DNA of 49,750 nt, taken from Leucogyrophana mollusca. Taxonomy: Eukaryota > Basidiomycota > Agaricomycetes > Boletales. The notes below the pieces were generated by a model. It saw only the letters and a program-made list of their open reading frames with translations, did no database searches and was not told where the DNA came from. The stretch is from positions 1 through 49,750 of the forward strand of contig MU266538.1 in assembly GCA_021014945.1 (NCBI GenBank), written 5' to 3'. Numbering within the stretch: position 1 is the stretch's first letter; each line of letters begins with the position of its first letter. The translations under genes were made by a program, and so were the position numbers. Positions 11,336-23,571 of the stretch are shown here, in pieces.

Positions 11336-14162
11336 ATGGCCCAAGCTGTGTTCGACGGACACCCATTGGAGGAGTATCTTAGGGGTGCGTGTGGGTTATG
11401 GCTATCCTCTGAACCTGACTAACAACACGCTACTCCAGAAGCAGACGAGGAGTCGGATATAATGCCAGGAGGCGCCCCAGATTTTTCTCTCTTCCTATAT
11501 CCTATGCACAACCACTCAAGCGACCCATATTTTCTTGGATACAGCGAAAACATGGAAAAGCTTTTCTTCGTTATTTTTGGCGCGATTGAGGTGAGCGCAG
11601 CGGCTTCCGTTACCTGCGGTATCCATAGCAGCGTCCCGTGAACTTTGCACTCACGAATATTTACGCGCCTTTTCTGTGTTTAACCACGTAGTTCGTCGCC
11701 TCGCTCTTCACCTCCGACCGAATGGCGAGGCGGACACTCGCATTCGCAGAGCGTTTCAAGTATGGTGTCATATCCTCTACGCTGCTATCGCCTGGCTTCT
11801 CCTCAACACCTCTTCCGCACCCCAACCGCCGATCATTCTCTCCTTCTTTACCTGGAAAGCTCGTGCCTGGCCATAGCAGAAATACCAGTACCGCAGAGAG
11901 CACGTTAACAGACAACACGTTCACCATCGACCTCACGATACCCCCAGCTTCCGAATCTGACACGCCGTTCTGGCCGCTAACGCTGTCATGTACGCTCGCC
12001 GTCGCGGCCTTCAGCGCGCAGCTTCATTTTATTTGTATTATGCTCGTTGGGGGCACGATATATTATGTGCATGTGCATAAGATGGAAATACATACGAAGC
12101 CTGACATTATGACGCCCGTAAGTCCCACTCGACCTTGAGTCCTTTTCTCCTGCTAATCAGCGGACGAGTAGTCACTAGAAGCGCTGCAGAGTCTAATATC
12201 GGCGGGGCAAGTTTGGGACTCGGTTGTGCATGACACACTTACCATTTTAGAGGACGAAGAACGAAGGTAGAGCACTTGTCCACCCACTGTAGTCTTAATA
12301 CTGAGGGAATACTCTGCAGTCCATTTTTCAGCCCCACCACGCCTTCCTCTTCTCCTACCTCGTCCCTTCGAGTTGCCCTCCACTCTTCACTCCTGACGAC
12401 CCAAACACAGTGTGACAACGTCCGCCAGCTTCTTGCCGCCATAACATCCTCCACCGAGCTTGCGCAGCTCTCCGAAATGTACGCACCGCCTTCCCCCACC
12501 GCACTCACCTTCTCCCTTAACGACCATACGCGCCCACTATCGCTCCCTGGGCGACAACGAACAATATCAGCACCCGATCGTGATGTAAAAAGGGCAACAT
12601 GGAACGGATCATATGCCGCGCTTGCTCTGCACGGCAGCCCGACTTTCCACCTCACGAAGCGGAGGGAGAAGCGGCGGAGCGATCTCAGTGCCCTGCTCGG
12701 AGGCTCACGAAGATCAAGTCTCAGTGCACCCACAAGTCCCTCACCCTCGAAACCACTTGCAGACGTCGAAGAAGAGGAAGACCGACCAGAGCCTCCTCAA
12801 CTGGAAGACGGGGCGGAGTACTTTGGCGCAGCCGCACTTGGATTGCAACGCAAACGGAGGAGCGATGGCCTGCAGACATTCGGCCTTCCGATCCCACCTG
12901 GCCCATCAAACTCCTCCCTCACGCGGAGCAAATCTGTCCCGAAGCAACCTCCTCTGTCGCGCACCCGGCCGCCAACGATGTCCCCCGCTTCGCGGTTCAC
13001 CACCTTCCAGGCAGCACGCCACCCGCTTTCGATCACCTCGCTCCAACAAGCACTCTCGGGGGCACTCGCATCGAAACGGTATGCTTGTTCACATCTGCTG
13101 GCACTGAGGTTCGAGGATGACGAGGACCAGGGGTACTGGGAGGATGCCAGATCGGTGATGGGGCTATTGACAAGTACGCTAGTCGATGCTAGCTCACGAC
13201 TCAGTGAGGCCCTGGAGGATGCAGAGGAGGCGAAGCTAAGGGAAGGGGAAATCACGCCTGAGCGGAGCCTATCACCGTCGCTGTCAGGGATCGTGGCGGA
13301 GCCGAGACCATTCTCACAGTCTATTGTGTCATTCGCGCCGATGCCAAGTCACCTCTCGCGCTTCGCGGCTCATGTGGATGCAATATCGTCGGCGCTCAAC
13401 GACGCAAGGGATCATCTGGAGCAATGTGTGGCGTCTTTGCGGAATGATCCGTTGGCGTCGGCATCTGATGATGAACCCAATCACCCCGCCCTACAAGCGT
13501 ACGATCGCCTCCGCCGCGAGCTAGGCCTGGCTCTGCGCGAGTGTGAACGTGGCCGAGAGAAGCTCATCAACAGCGTAATACCTCCCAAACCGCTCCTCTC
13601 CGACGAGGGCGAAGGCGAGTCGGACGATTTGCCAGGCCTCCATCCGGATCTGGGTAGCGATGAGTCCGACAAGCCAGAGGACCATTCCCCAATGGCACAA
13701 GATGACATCGAACTGAGCGTCGTTTCACCTGACAGCGAGACTCTTGTGACTCTGGACGACGCGACCTCGCATCTCCTGCTCTCACAGCGCATGCCGCCGC
13801 CGGGGATTGAACAGGTATTCGAGGCAGAAACGGACGGTGGGACGTCTTTTATGCGGGAGCGGTCGAAGCTGACGCGAGAAGAGCGGATTAAGCTCGCCAA
13901 GGCCCGGCGGGAGAGCGGGGGGTTCGGGCTGGGCGTCACAGATTCGCCATCACCGCCCAGCAAGGTCGAGCGGTGGGGGCCAGGTGGAGAAGTCGTGCAG
14001 GAGCTAAAGGATGTAATTTGGAAAGTCGGTGAGCGGCGGCGGAAGATGACGGAAGGCCAGCTACGAAACGTCGTTTCCAACGCATCTTCGACCTTCCCGT
14101 CACCCGTACACGTGGGGGTTGCGCCTATGAACATCCTCCCGCAGAGTACCTCGCCATCATAA
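11336..14162 (+). CDS. Vezatin/Inp2-like membrane protein (putative myosin-binding)
   Basis: Five exons, 11336-11384, 11439-11590, 11692-12117, 12172-12266 and 12320-14162, give 854 residues. Introns 1 and 2 start GTGCGT and GTGAGC, and intron 1 carries a CTGACTAAC branch point. A hydrophobic segment near residues 53-73 spans the second exon junction. A strong one at about 160-195 (FWPLTLSC to GGTIYYV) suggests a membrane hairpin. Exon 4 encodes an amphipathic stretch (SLEALQSLISAGQVWDSVV). The long C-terminal part is Ser/Pro-rich and charged, and probably cytosolic. The arrangement resembles fungal proteins with the vezatin-type myosin-binding domain, such as yeast Inp2, the peroxisomal receptor for the class V myosin Myo2. 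This assignment rests on layout and remembered family features, not a search. The gene is convergent with the LisH gene. Confidence 0.8.
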
Positions 14163-14613
14163 CCCCGCCATACCTCCAGTCTATACAGTCCATACATAAC
14201 TTATGTTCACCTTTATTCGTTGTTTCAGACCTATTACTATCCGTGGAATATATCACCTTGTCGTGCGTGTTGTCATTCACACAGTTGGAGGGAAAGAAAG
14301 GACTTTCGAGAGGTTAGTTATACACGCAGCACACAAAGGAAACCCGGACTGCAAGGTGAACTATCGATCGCAACATGTCGACAAGCAAAATAAGCTATCT
14401 AGAACGGATGAGAAGACAAGATATCGGCTGCTTGCGCAACTTTTGTGATAAATATGTAGAAAAAGGTGAGAAGTGAAGGAAAGATTCCGCAAAGGATAAC
14501 AAACGGAAAGATTATGTACAACAAACATGATGTAAGATGCGGCGAGCAAGGCGAAGAAGGCAAAGCAAAAAAACATGTGGTCCAGGAATGCAAGACGCAC
14601 TGAATCCATCCAT
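14163..14613. other. Convergent 3' intergenic region
   Basis: This 451-bp region separates the ends of two convergent genes and must hold both 3' UTRs and polyadenylation sites. The A-rich plus-strand run around 14447-14475 and the T-rich counterpart on the other strand are compatible with that. No gene was seen. Confidence 0.4.
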
Positions 14614-17176
14614 TCACTTGCCAAGGCTGTCTATATCATCTGGACTAAACCACTGGCCGAAATCTCGTTCGAAATTGATGCTCTCATCCTGCCTAAATAG
14701 TTGCTGTGGGTCAAAGTCATCCATGGTAGCCATGAACTCGTTCGAGAATAAGTTGGGTAGCCCCTCAGGTAGCGACGCCGTCGCTGGGTTGGTAGCCGTG
14801 GTATTCATGTGGGCAGTGGGAGAGGGAGCTGTCATGCTCGACGCTGTGGCGCTTGGCGTTGGCGGCGCTGTTCCCTGCCCGCTACCGCCAGCGTTCGCGG
14901 GCCCTTGACCGCCTTGGCCTTGTGCAGGGTTCGGCGGCGGCAGGTTCCGAGGGGATCCTTCTAGTTTGATGTCCTGTTTAGGCCCTTGCTGCTCTTTCGG
15001 TTGCCCATTGAGCGCCGGTGACGGGGGTGGCATCATACCCATCGGTTTGCCCGGTCCGCGGTTAGGGCCACCAGGGAATTGCGGCGCTTGCCCTTGCGAG
15101 GGGTTGAAGGAGGGGTCGCCCGAGGCGGGGGAGCCGATGGCTCCACCTCCAATGTTAGCTCTAAATCCCTGCGCTAGGGTGGCCTTGTGCATGTGGTGCA
15201 TGGACTGACGATACTGCTCGGATTAGTGCAGCCGATACCCTAGCGCAGATGCGCGACTTACCTCTTGCGTTGTTTGTTGTTGTTGCTGCATCATCATAGC
15301 TCCAGCATTAGCGTGATTCATGGCGGGACTCATGCCGTTCTGCATGTTCTGCATCGCGGGAGCACCCATTTGCATCATGTTGGGATTGCCGCCCATGTTC
15401 ACGCCATTGTGCGGGGGGAAGTTGGCCATCGGAGGACCGCCTCCCGGCAGCCCTCGCACCATCTGCTGTGGGCCGCCTGGTCCGCCCTGTTGAGGCTGCT
15501 GAGGGTACGACATTGGGGGCGCTTGATCGAGGCCAACGGAGGTGCGGCGCGCTCGTTTCCGATCGGGTGGCGAGTTATCGTTGTTGTTGGGTAGTGTTCC
15601 ATGCTAGGGGCCAAAAAGCCTTAGTGATGAGGTAATCAGGATGCAATGGGAGATATACTTCTTCTGCCGGAGATGTGCTGTTGCGTTTCATCGAGCGATT
15701 AGGCGGCTGTTGCTGCTGCTGCGGAGGTCCCGGTGCGCGCTGTCCCGGGAGCTGCATTTGCTGGTTGTTCGAAGGTCCCGCGGGGCCAGAAGATCCCTGA
15801 GGACCAGGCTTCCTAACCCCCATGCGAACTCGCGACGACTCAACGATACGTCGCTAGAGACGCTTGTGAATATGACGTCCAAATCTCATCAAATGCAATT
15901 TGAAATACCTTCTCCTCGAGCGTGAGCGAAGTCAATTCCCTGTCCATAAAGCCCAATTCCTGCCTGATTGCCGCTAAAGTGTGTGTTGGCAAGCTGCTCA
16001 GGTCTCGATTGACGTTCGACTCAGCGGTCGGTGTTTGGCGGTGCATCAAAGAGGGACTCGGTTGCATCATGTTGCCCTGTCCCGGACTTCCGGGTCGGCT
16101 GGGCGATCTCGCAAGCTGAGAGAACGGTGGCGTCTGGGTCGATGGAACCGATCCCATGTTTGAGTTTGGAGGGGGCATGCCGCCGCGACCCATGTGGGCA
16201 AGATGTGGTGACGGTCCCAACTGGCCCATCGGAGCCTGTGCGTGCGGATGACCCGGGTTTCCACCGCCGTTCTGAGGCGAGTGCGCCATCGTGGGTGATT
16301 GGTATGGCGCAGCGCCGTTCGGTCCACGCTGTTGGGGTCCACGCTGTCCACCTGGGAGCAATTGGGCAAAGTTCTGCTGCTGCGTCGATGGAGCGCCCGA
16401 AGAGGGAGGGCCCCCCGATGTCATCGGATGACCGCCGTTGGCTTGGGGGCCGGAGCCAGGTAATGGAAATGGCATTGGGACCTGGGCTCCATTCTGCATC
16501 GACCCCTGATTACCTGGCATAGAAGGGGGTCCAACGCCATTAGGAGTCTGCCCATTTGGTGGCACAGATCCTGGTGGGGGTCTTTGCGTACCGTTCATGA
16601 AACGACCCAGAGGTTGTGGCGGATGTTGCGACATCCTCTGAGCACCTCCGACTTGCCGCACTGCAGCTTGCTGCGCTTGATGCGCCTGATGCTGGTTGAG
16701 TGTGGTTGGTCATGGCTGTGGATCGGCGACGGCGGGTTAGCGTACCATTGTATAAATCATAGCGTCGTCTGGGCCAGTTCCATTGCTCTTGGCGGTAAAA
16801 AGAACCCAAAATACGCTCCACCATCTGAACGCGTGTGGTTGAGTCAGCGAACGGCGCTTGATTCGCAGAGGCGGAGAGGAAACCTACTCGAAAAGTAGAC
16901 CTTGCCTAGCATTGATTGGAGGGGTGGATTCTGGGGATATATCTGCTTCGTTCAGCAGTTCCCGAGCAGTTTTCCGAAAGCCACGCTTGTTGCAGTAATC
17001 GTAGATATAGATGTTGAACCTGTATGATTTGCCGACGGGTCAAGATGTGGGAGGAGGATAAACGAAGGCACGACAAACATCTTGTCGCCTTCCCAAGATA
17101 TTGGAGAAGATGGTGGGGAAGGCTCGCCCGAAGGCGGGACATTCGGCAGGGATCCAGGCGGTGGGCCGGTAGCCAT
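14614..17176 (-). CDS. LisH-domain transcriptional regulator, FLO8/SSBP type
   Basis: Seven exons, 17176-17079, 17019-16888, 16824-16746, 16691-15909, 15853-15659, 15603-15262 and 15213-14614, give 742 residues. An alternative acceptor six bases downstream in intron 3 is possible. Residues 34-60 are a LisH motif (IYDYCNKRGFRKTARELL), followed by the WWSVFWVLFTAK stretch of the extended LUFS region. That combination is shared by LUG/LUH, Flo8 and SSBP proteins. The rest is low-complexity Pro/Gln/Gly/Asn/Met-rich sequence with a basic PDRKRARR patch near residues 440-450, a likely nuclear signal, and an acidic-aromatic C-terminus. In fungi, Flo8/Som1 proteins act in the nucleus downstream of cAMP-PKA on adhesion, morphogenesis and development. 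That role is inferred from the family. All intron junctions keep the frame. Confidence 0.9.
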
Positions 17177-17690
17177 AGAAAGATTCCGTTACAGATTGTA
17201 GAAGAACAAGAGAAGAAAAGAGCAGGAAGAAGCCGAGGAATAAGGAGGAGGATGAGTAGGTATCGCCTTGCCTGGGTGGAGGGAATTAGAGTTGGAAGCT
17301 GTGGGTAGCGGTCGATATAATAGGGCAGCTCCGACTCGAGACCACAACTCAAGCAAGGAAAAGTACAGCAACGAATATCTTATAGATATTACAAGTCAGC
17401 TCGTCGTCGTTTCGAGCGTCGTCGAAAAGACCTTTATCGCCGTCGAGAACAGCGACGGCCGAGCTCACGGATGGCTTAGGGATGGAAGGGGCTCGAGGAG
17501 AAGATAGCTCGAGTGCCAAACCACAGGCGCAAGGCCATACCAGATGGGAAATTTACCAATTGTCGCCGACTCTGCCACTAAAACTCAGCACGCCGTTTGC
17601 CGCGTGCAAAACGTCCTCAAACGCCACGGAACCGGCCAGTCCCAATTATATATCATGTCTACGAGTACAGAATCCATACAATAATGTCCA
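17177..17690. other. Upstream region of the LisH gene and 3' flank of the START gene
   Basis: This 514-bp spacer lies between two minus-strand genes. It should contain the LisH gene's promoter and 5' UTR, including purine-rich runs on the plus strand near 17205-17260, and the START gene's terminator. No coding exon was found. Confidence 0.4.
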
Positions 17691-20600
17691 TCAATGTCGT
17701 CGGACAACCGCAATCTGAAAGTCCCACCCCCCAACAATGTACTTCACCTCCAGCAGACGCCTGATCTCCCGCCATCCCGCGGTCACCTCCTCGGCGTCTC
17801 GGAGATCAGTCACAACGTAGATGAAATCCGCAGGGGACAGCAGCGATCGCAACAGCGATCCAATTAAAAACGCGATTAGAGCTATGATTAGAACCATTGA
17901 CAAAGGGTAGGTCGGCGAGCGCTGCACAATGGCGGAGGGCAAGGAAGTCGGTGGGGTGCGGGCCCCGGAATCGGTTGCGGCTTCTGGTAATTTAGGGAGA
18001 TTACCAGATGATCGGCGGGAAGGAACAGCCGAGGTCTCTGCTGACGTAGGGTTCCTCGGGGGTGACAAGGTCCAGCGGGACAGAGGGTTGGGGTAAGAAT
18101 TCAAGAACCCAAGCAGTCCGCCAGACGAGGGCAGAGGGGCAATGGTCTGTGCGGCAAGTCCGTTCTCGCCCGAATCCTGTCATAGCCTCCATCAATACCC
18201 GACAACGGGCAACATCAAGGTACGTACCTGACTGAGCCCTGTTTCGCTGTCTTCCGGTTTCACGACAGCCTCCTCCAGTACCTTCACATCTTCGCTGTTA
18301 CTGTTAGCCACGGCCACAGCGCTGCTATCCAGAAGGTGGTCTGCGATAGCGAGGGGAGCCACGAGTTCTTCAGGGAACAACTCTTCATCGTCCGAGGACC
18401 TGTTCATTATGAGTAATCAGCAAATAAATTCGGCAGGCACCAAAACCCCCAACCTTTGCAAAACGGCTACCCTAGCGACCCTATCATCCTGCAGCTCGTC
18501 CCTCCCAAGATTCGTCAATGACTCTTTCTCCGTGGCAACCGCGACACTCGTGCCGTTAACCTTCACCCCGGCGTTATTCCGCCTCAAACCCGATGCAGCC
18601 GCAGGCCTTATCGTGACCTCTACCACAAACCCCTTCTCCTGCAAATCGAGGAACCACTGCGGTTTGGGTGGCGCGCTGCGCGTCTCCCCCGTGAGCGGGT
18701 CCTGGACAGTGGAAACCTGGTACTGTGCAGTGGGCAGCGTCAGCCTCAGGAGATGGCGGGGCGGCCTGTCAGCGTTCAGACCCGCAGAGTGCAGTGGTGA
18801 TGCTGGCACGGTGTACAGCGCGTATCCGATAGGGAGAACTTGCGAAGAGTCAGAGTCGTCTTTAGGTTTGGGCGGTTGTAATGAAATATATTTTGCGTTT
18901 TCTCGCGCACGTGACCCCGTCTGTACCTCGTACCCCTCAGGGTATAGCTTTGAGTCCACGATGATCTCGGCCAGCAGCAGATCCGTCGAGTGCCTGATCT
19001 CCCCTTTCACCGTAAAGGCAGATGACGATGATTTCAGACGCTCACTCGAGCCGGAGCGCATGGAGGCGGACGATGTCCTGCGCCGGCTAGGCGGAGACAA
19101 CGGCGTCGACGGCGATGGCGTTAGCTCGGCACGATTCGCAAGCCGTACATCAGGTGTGCTGTTCAGCGTATTAAGCGTGATCTTGCTCGGTTTCGGCGTC
19201 GTTTCCTCGGGTTTTGTGAGAGCCGGAGTCGACATCGTCAGGAGCAGAGAAGTGCTGTATGAGCGGTCCGTAGGATTGAACACGGATGAAATCAAGACGC
19301 GGTTGTCGTCCTTGCGCCTCAACTTCCACGATGGCGCAGCAGAGGCAGAGGTCTCTTTATCCTTCTGCTCGGCCAAGATAACCCCAGCGCCTGGGAGACG
19401 CATTGATGGAAGCGAAGACGTGCCCTTCATGTACGTCTCAACAGCAAGAATCGACCGCGGGAGCGCGCTATTGATCATCGAGTTGACAGCAGCCGGTATG
19501 GAGCCCGCAAAGTCAACCGCGACGATCCGGGTACAGCGTGTCGACGGGATGGCGTAGTTCTCCTTCGTGTAGGGATCAAGCGTCTCTAACATCCAGCCGT
19601 CGACAAACACGCGGCCAATCGGGAAGGCGGACGGGTTGTACTTGCTCGGAGAGAACGACGCGACGGATTCGGGGCAGAAAGACGCCGATACACAGAATAT
19701 CACGTTGCGGCTGTCTTGGGACTGCCCAGGTTCTGCTGGTGCGGTGTCTGGGTTGGTTGGTGAAAGTCGCGAACGGGCCATAACGGATGAGAGATAGAAC
19801 CCCCTGTCGCGGAACGGGAAGCCACCCTTCGACACGACGAATGCAGTGTGGCATTTCGCGCCGAAACTCTCCAGGATGGTCGCTGAGTCGAAGCGGTCGT
19901 CCCACTGTTTGCGACATTCATAGCTCGTCACGACCGACGCGACTTCCTCCGCAGATACCCCCTCTACCACCTTTTCACCCTTGTGGACAGGGATGGCAGC
20001 TGATATGTCGGGGAACACTTTCCGTTGGACCGTCAGTGCCTTGTCGGCGATGGAAGTCCAGTCGTCGGACGAGGAGCTTGATTGAATCGTACGCATCCAA
20101 TGTAAAGCGTCCAGGGCGTGCTGCATGGGGACTTTGGACGACGATGGCACCCCATCTGCCGTTGTCACTGCCGGCGATATAGCAGCCACAGCCTGCTGCG
20201 TGGTGGCTGTCGCCTGCTCCACTGCCGTCGAAAAGAAGCTTGCCAGAGGACTCGAGAACTTGGGTGCTGACAGCCACGGCGTCGAAGGCGGAGGGGATTT
20301 AGGTGGCTCTGGGGGCTCAGGGGTGGCAGATTTCGAGCTCGGCGCACTGTCCGAGTTCCCGTCAGCATCCCATTCTGCCCTCCGCCTTCGTATGACGCCC
20401 ATCACTGGAGGTTGGTCAAGAGGTATGCGAGCTGGTTTTATGCGCTTCTTCTTCGTCAGCGCCTTGATCTCCTGCTCGGGCAACTCCTCCACATCGACGG
20501 CCACTCTCGCCCCATTGACCATGACCGTTCCTTTGTCCCTCCCCGACCCCATCGGTCCCCGACGCACAATCGCAAGCAGGCGCTCGTCACTCGCGAAGAG

Positions 20601-23247
20601 CGCGTCATGCGTGACGGTGAGCCACAAGCCCCCACCACCAGCAGAGAGACGATGCCGACGGAGGGCCGAGATATTCTGTGGTGGTGGATCAATGACAATA
20701 TCTAGTGCGGAAGCCCAGGTATCGATATCACATCGTATCTCGCATTCAATCGCCGACATTGAGCTGGATGGAGTGGGCTCTTTGGGTGTATCGCCAGACC
20801 CAGTTGGCGCGGGTGCTCTCCGGTTCTCAGACCCTTCATACTCAACGCGGAACGTCCCCCGCTCGTGATCATACCGAATCTCGTTGGCTTTGGCGCCAGC
20901 TAACCGGGTCACGACGGGTGGGCCTCCGCATTTGATGGTGAATTCTCCGACACCAGCCACTGCGTTTATCATTTGTTGAGGAATTGACGCCTTGTTCGAC
21001 CATCCTTTTGGATCAGACTGCTCGAGGAGGGTGAGCTGCGTGGTACTTGGCGATAGAGCCTCGATCGCCCAGCCTTGCAGATCGACTTGGGTGCGAATGA
21101 TGTTCGGGTCTATGGGAGGGACGTTGGGGAATAGATATGGGTCATCGGCGGAAAAAGAGAAAACGTGGATCGTGGTGGGTGATTTATAAACGGTCTTGAG
21201 CAACACGGTATCTCTCCCTCTGACCTGCTGTCAGCCCTGCCATCTGACACGACAAAGAGGGGGCACGTACACGACAGGCCAAGCAGGCTTGGTCTTGAAA
21301 TGCCAGAGCTCGGTTAACTCATTAACATCCTCTAACAGGGTGGCATCATCGTGTTGTTTGTCCCAGAATACTCTGGCTCCAGGCGAAGCCAGAGCACCGT
21401 AAAGATCCCAGAGGCCCAACCCCACAAATGTCGCTTCAGCCCTGTAAACCACGAGTGTAGGATCAATGGAGTCCAGCTGAGTCACAGAAACGCCTCGTGT
21501 TTCAGTTGCTGGAGAGAATATGAGCATATAGGCGCTGTGACTATTGTAGCCGAATACTTACTTCGTCTCCACTTAGCCTCCGGTTCTTGCAGTAGCGATG
21601 AAAAATATATGTAGCTTCTCTTGACCCGTGATAATATAGACTTGTCAGCAGCCGTAGACCGCTCGGTGAATGTATGGGCGAGCTGAGGTCTTGTCGGGGT
21701 GGCTCGGGAGCTGCTGGACCCCACGGTATTCACCGAACTCACCGAGGAAGAAGTCTGAAAGCTGACGTCGGCAGCGCTAGAAGCGTCTTGGAGAATTTGC
21801 TGAGAGACGAAGAAAGCTGACGGATCTCTCTCCTCGATGCTTTGTATGGTCTGTGGGAAACCATTCAGACGAATCCCGCTCGAAGGACCAGAGAGTTCCA
21901 GGACGACCTTGACTTTGAGTATCGAGTGATCGTCGGGGAGTGGTGAATGCGAGACTCGGAAGACGGTAAGATCAACGGGCTTGCTAGTAGGGGAGGTCGG
22001 GGAGCTAGGACTCTTTCGGAACGCGTTAGCGGTCCACGGAAGTTTCTCGACTTTCTCCGAGGATGCTTTGGTAGATATTTGTACATCCCAACCCTCAGAG
22101 GACGGCAGAACACATTCGACGGATCGCGTCAATCGCCGATGTTCCCGCAGCACATTCAAATCATCCAACCCCTGATTATTCTCCGATGAATGGACGTGGT
22201 CCTCTTCGTCAGGGTGAATTGCGTAGTCGATCGTGAGAGCTTGGCGGTCGAGCTGGAAACGAATACGTTCGATACTAACACCGTATCCGTACCCAGACAA
22301 CATCGGAACGCGAGTACCCCGCTGCTTGACGGTTTTGAAGAGACCCACCATCATCGTGCAGAGCTGCTGACAAAGACTAGATGACGACCCGAAGTTCCAT
22401 ATAGCCCGGAGATCATGCTGCCAGAAACATGTGACGCGTAATCTTGCACTTGTCGTAATTTTCTTCTTGAGTTGTTCGGCTGGCTGCGCGGACTGTGCGG
22501 GCGGAGAAGGTTGGACAAGCTGGACACACCAAGTAAATACTAGAGGGAGTTAGGCCATGCATATGGTAAACGACACATTTAGACTTACGGGGTACATTCG
22601 ATCTTACGTACGGAGGCGATGGTCTCAAATACGCAGGTTCGTCAGCGGAGCGAGGAAGGGATGTTGAAATATCTATAATAGTAGTCGTATCTTGATAAAG
22701 ACGAGATATTGTAACAGCGTCTCGGGGACTAGAGACTGATCAATGTCTAAAATGCGTGTCAGGAGTGAAAAGTTGCCTACTTTGCAGGCCACCCGAGGGT
22801 GAAGTTGGTCTTCGCTATACGCGTTCTGTGGTCAAACATTTCGACAAGTTGGGCAGATTCAACCGCCGGGTCCCATTCCTGCCTTAATTCCGGGGTCGTG
22901 AGTACCGCCTGCCACGAATCCAGGGAGACCGGTTCGTCAATGGTCGGAACATCGAGAACCACTCTGTAAACGTTTTCTCCTGATTTGGTGGTTTTGCGAT
23001 GCACCACGACGTCTGTGAGTTCAGGAGTGGAAGAGGCTCTTGATTTTCCTTTGCCGGGGGAAGATGTTTCGCCAGATAGTGATACATGTTTCCACTCGGA
23101 AGAAGAGTAAGAAGTGAGGAGCTGTCGAAAGTTACTCTCTGCTCCACTCAGAGCATCATACCACGATTGACGAAGTCTGTGTAGATTTAGCGTGAGTCAA
23201 GGATAGCATTTTGTGCATTTTGTCGCGTACCGTGTACCGTCAGACAT
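17691..23247 (-). CDS. Large multi-START-domain membrane-anchored protein
   Basis: Eight exons, 23247-23231, 23176-22781, 22728-22589, 22539-21562, 21508-21271, 21219-18454, 18399-18228 and 18176-17691, join in frame to 1,730 residues. A START domain lies near residues 55-190 (WDPAVESAQLVEMFD, then PRDAVTISRLY and TTTIIDIS). A second START-like region is around 540-690 (HDDATLLEDVNELTELWHF, GRDTVLLKTVYKSP, STTQLTLLEQSDPKGW). A third lies around 955-1190 (KVVEGVSAEEVASVV, RKQWDDRFDS, GFPFRDRGF). START domains bind and move lipids or sterols. The stretch PLSMVLIIALIAFLIG (about 1660-1685) is a transmembrane helix, so the protein is probably tail-anchored near a membrane, perhaps at a contact site (inference). 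The last intron-exon units were chosen because they restore frame. The GTTGGG donor of intron 6 is weak, and reading through it would end the protein 12 residues later without the membrane segment. Confidence 0.88.
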
Positions 23248-23571
23248 GGTGAAAGAAGATTGGACGAGCTACCTTCAGCTCGCAGGTAGTGAAGCGCCAA
23301 CCGCGCGCCTTTGGACCCTTTGAGGACGTACTTGATGACACCACGTGGCCGACACTGCATGCTCCAAAAAGGGATATCATAATTTTGGAAAACATATCTC
23401 TGACTCGGACTCCATCGAACTCGGAAGTAACTAGGTTGCTATAACTGCAAAGTACGAGAGACCGTCATGGCTATCGATGTAGCAGGACAGTCTACGATGG
23501 CGAACGGAGGCACTGCTTCGAGGACCGGAAATTAGTGAGTGACTTATTGGTGATCGGACACCGTCGCACTC
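23248..23571. promoter_or_regulatory. Divergent promoter between START gene and pyridoxal kinase
   Basis: The two start codons point away from each other across 324 bp, so this stretch must hold both 5' UTRs and promoters. It contains a CACGTG E-box at 23342-23347. No clear TATA box was seen. Start sites are not determinable from sequence alone. Confidence 0.55.

Noticed and set aside
13481..14197. 238-codon minus-strand frame
   Set aside because: Serine/arginine-rich antisense shadow of the last exon of the vezatin-like gene.
18409..19557. 382-codon plus-strand frame
   Set aside because: It is exactly antisense to the large START gene exon, whose frame continues into good splice sites and domain sequence. 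The composition fits a shadow frame.
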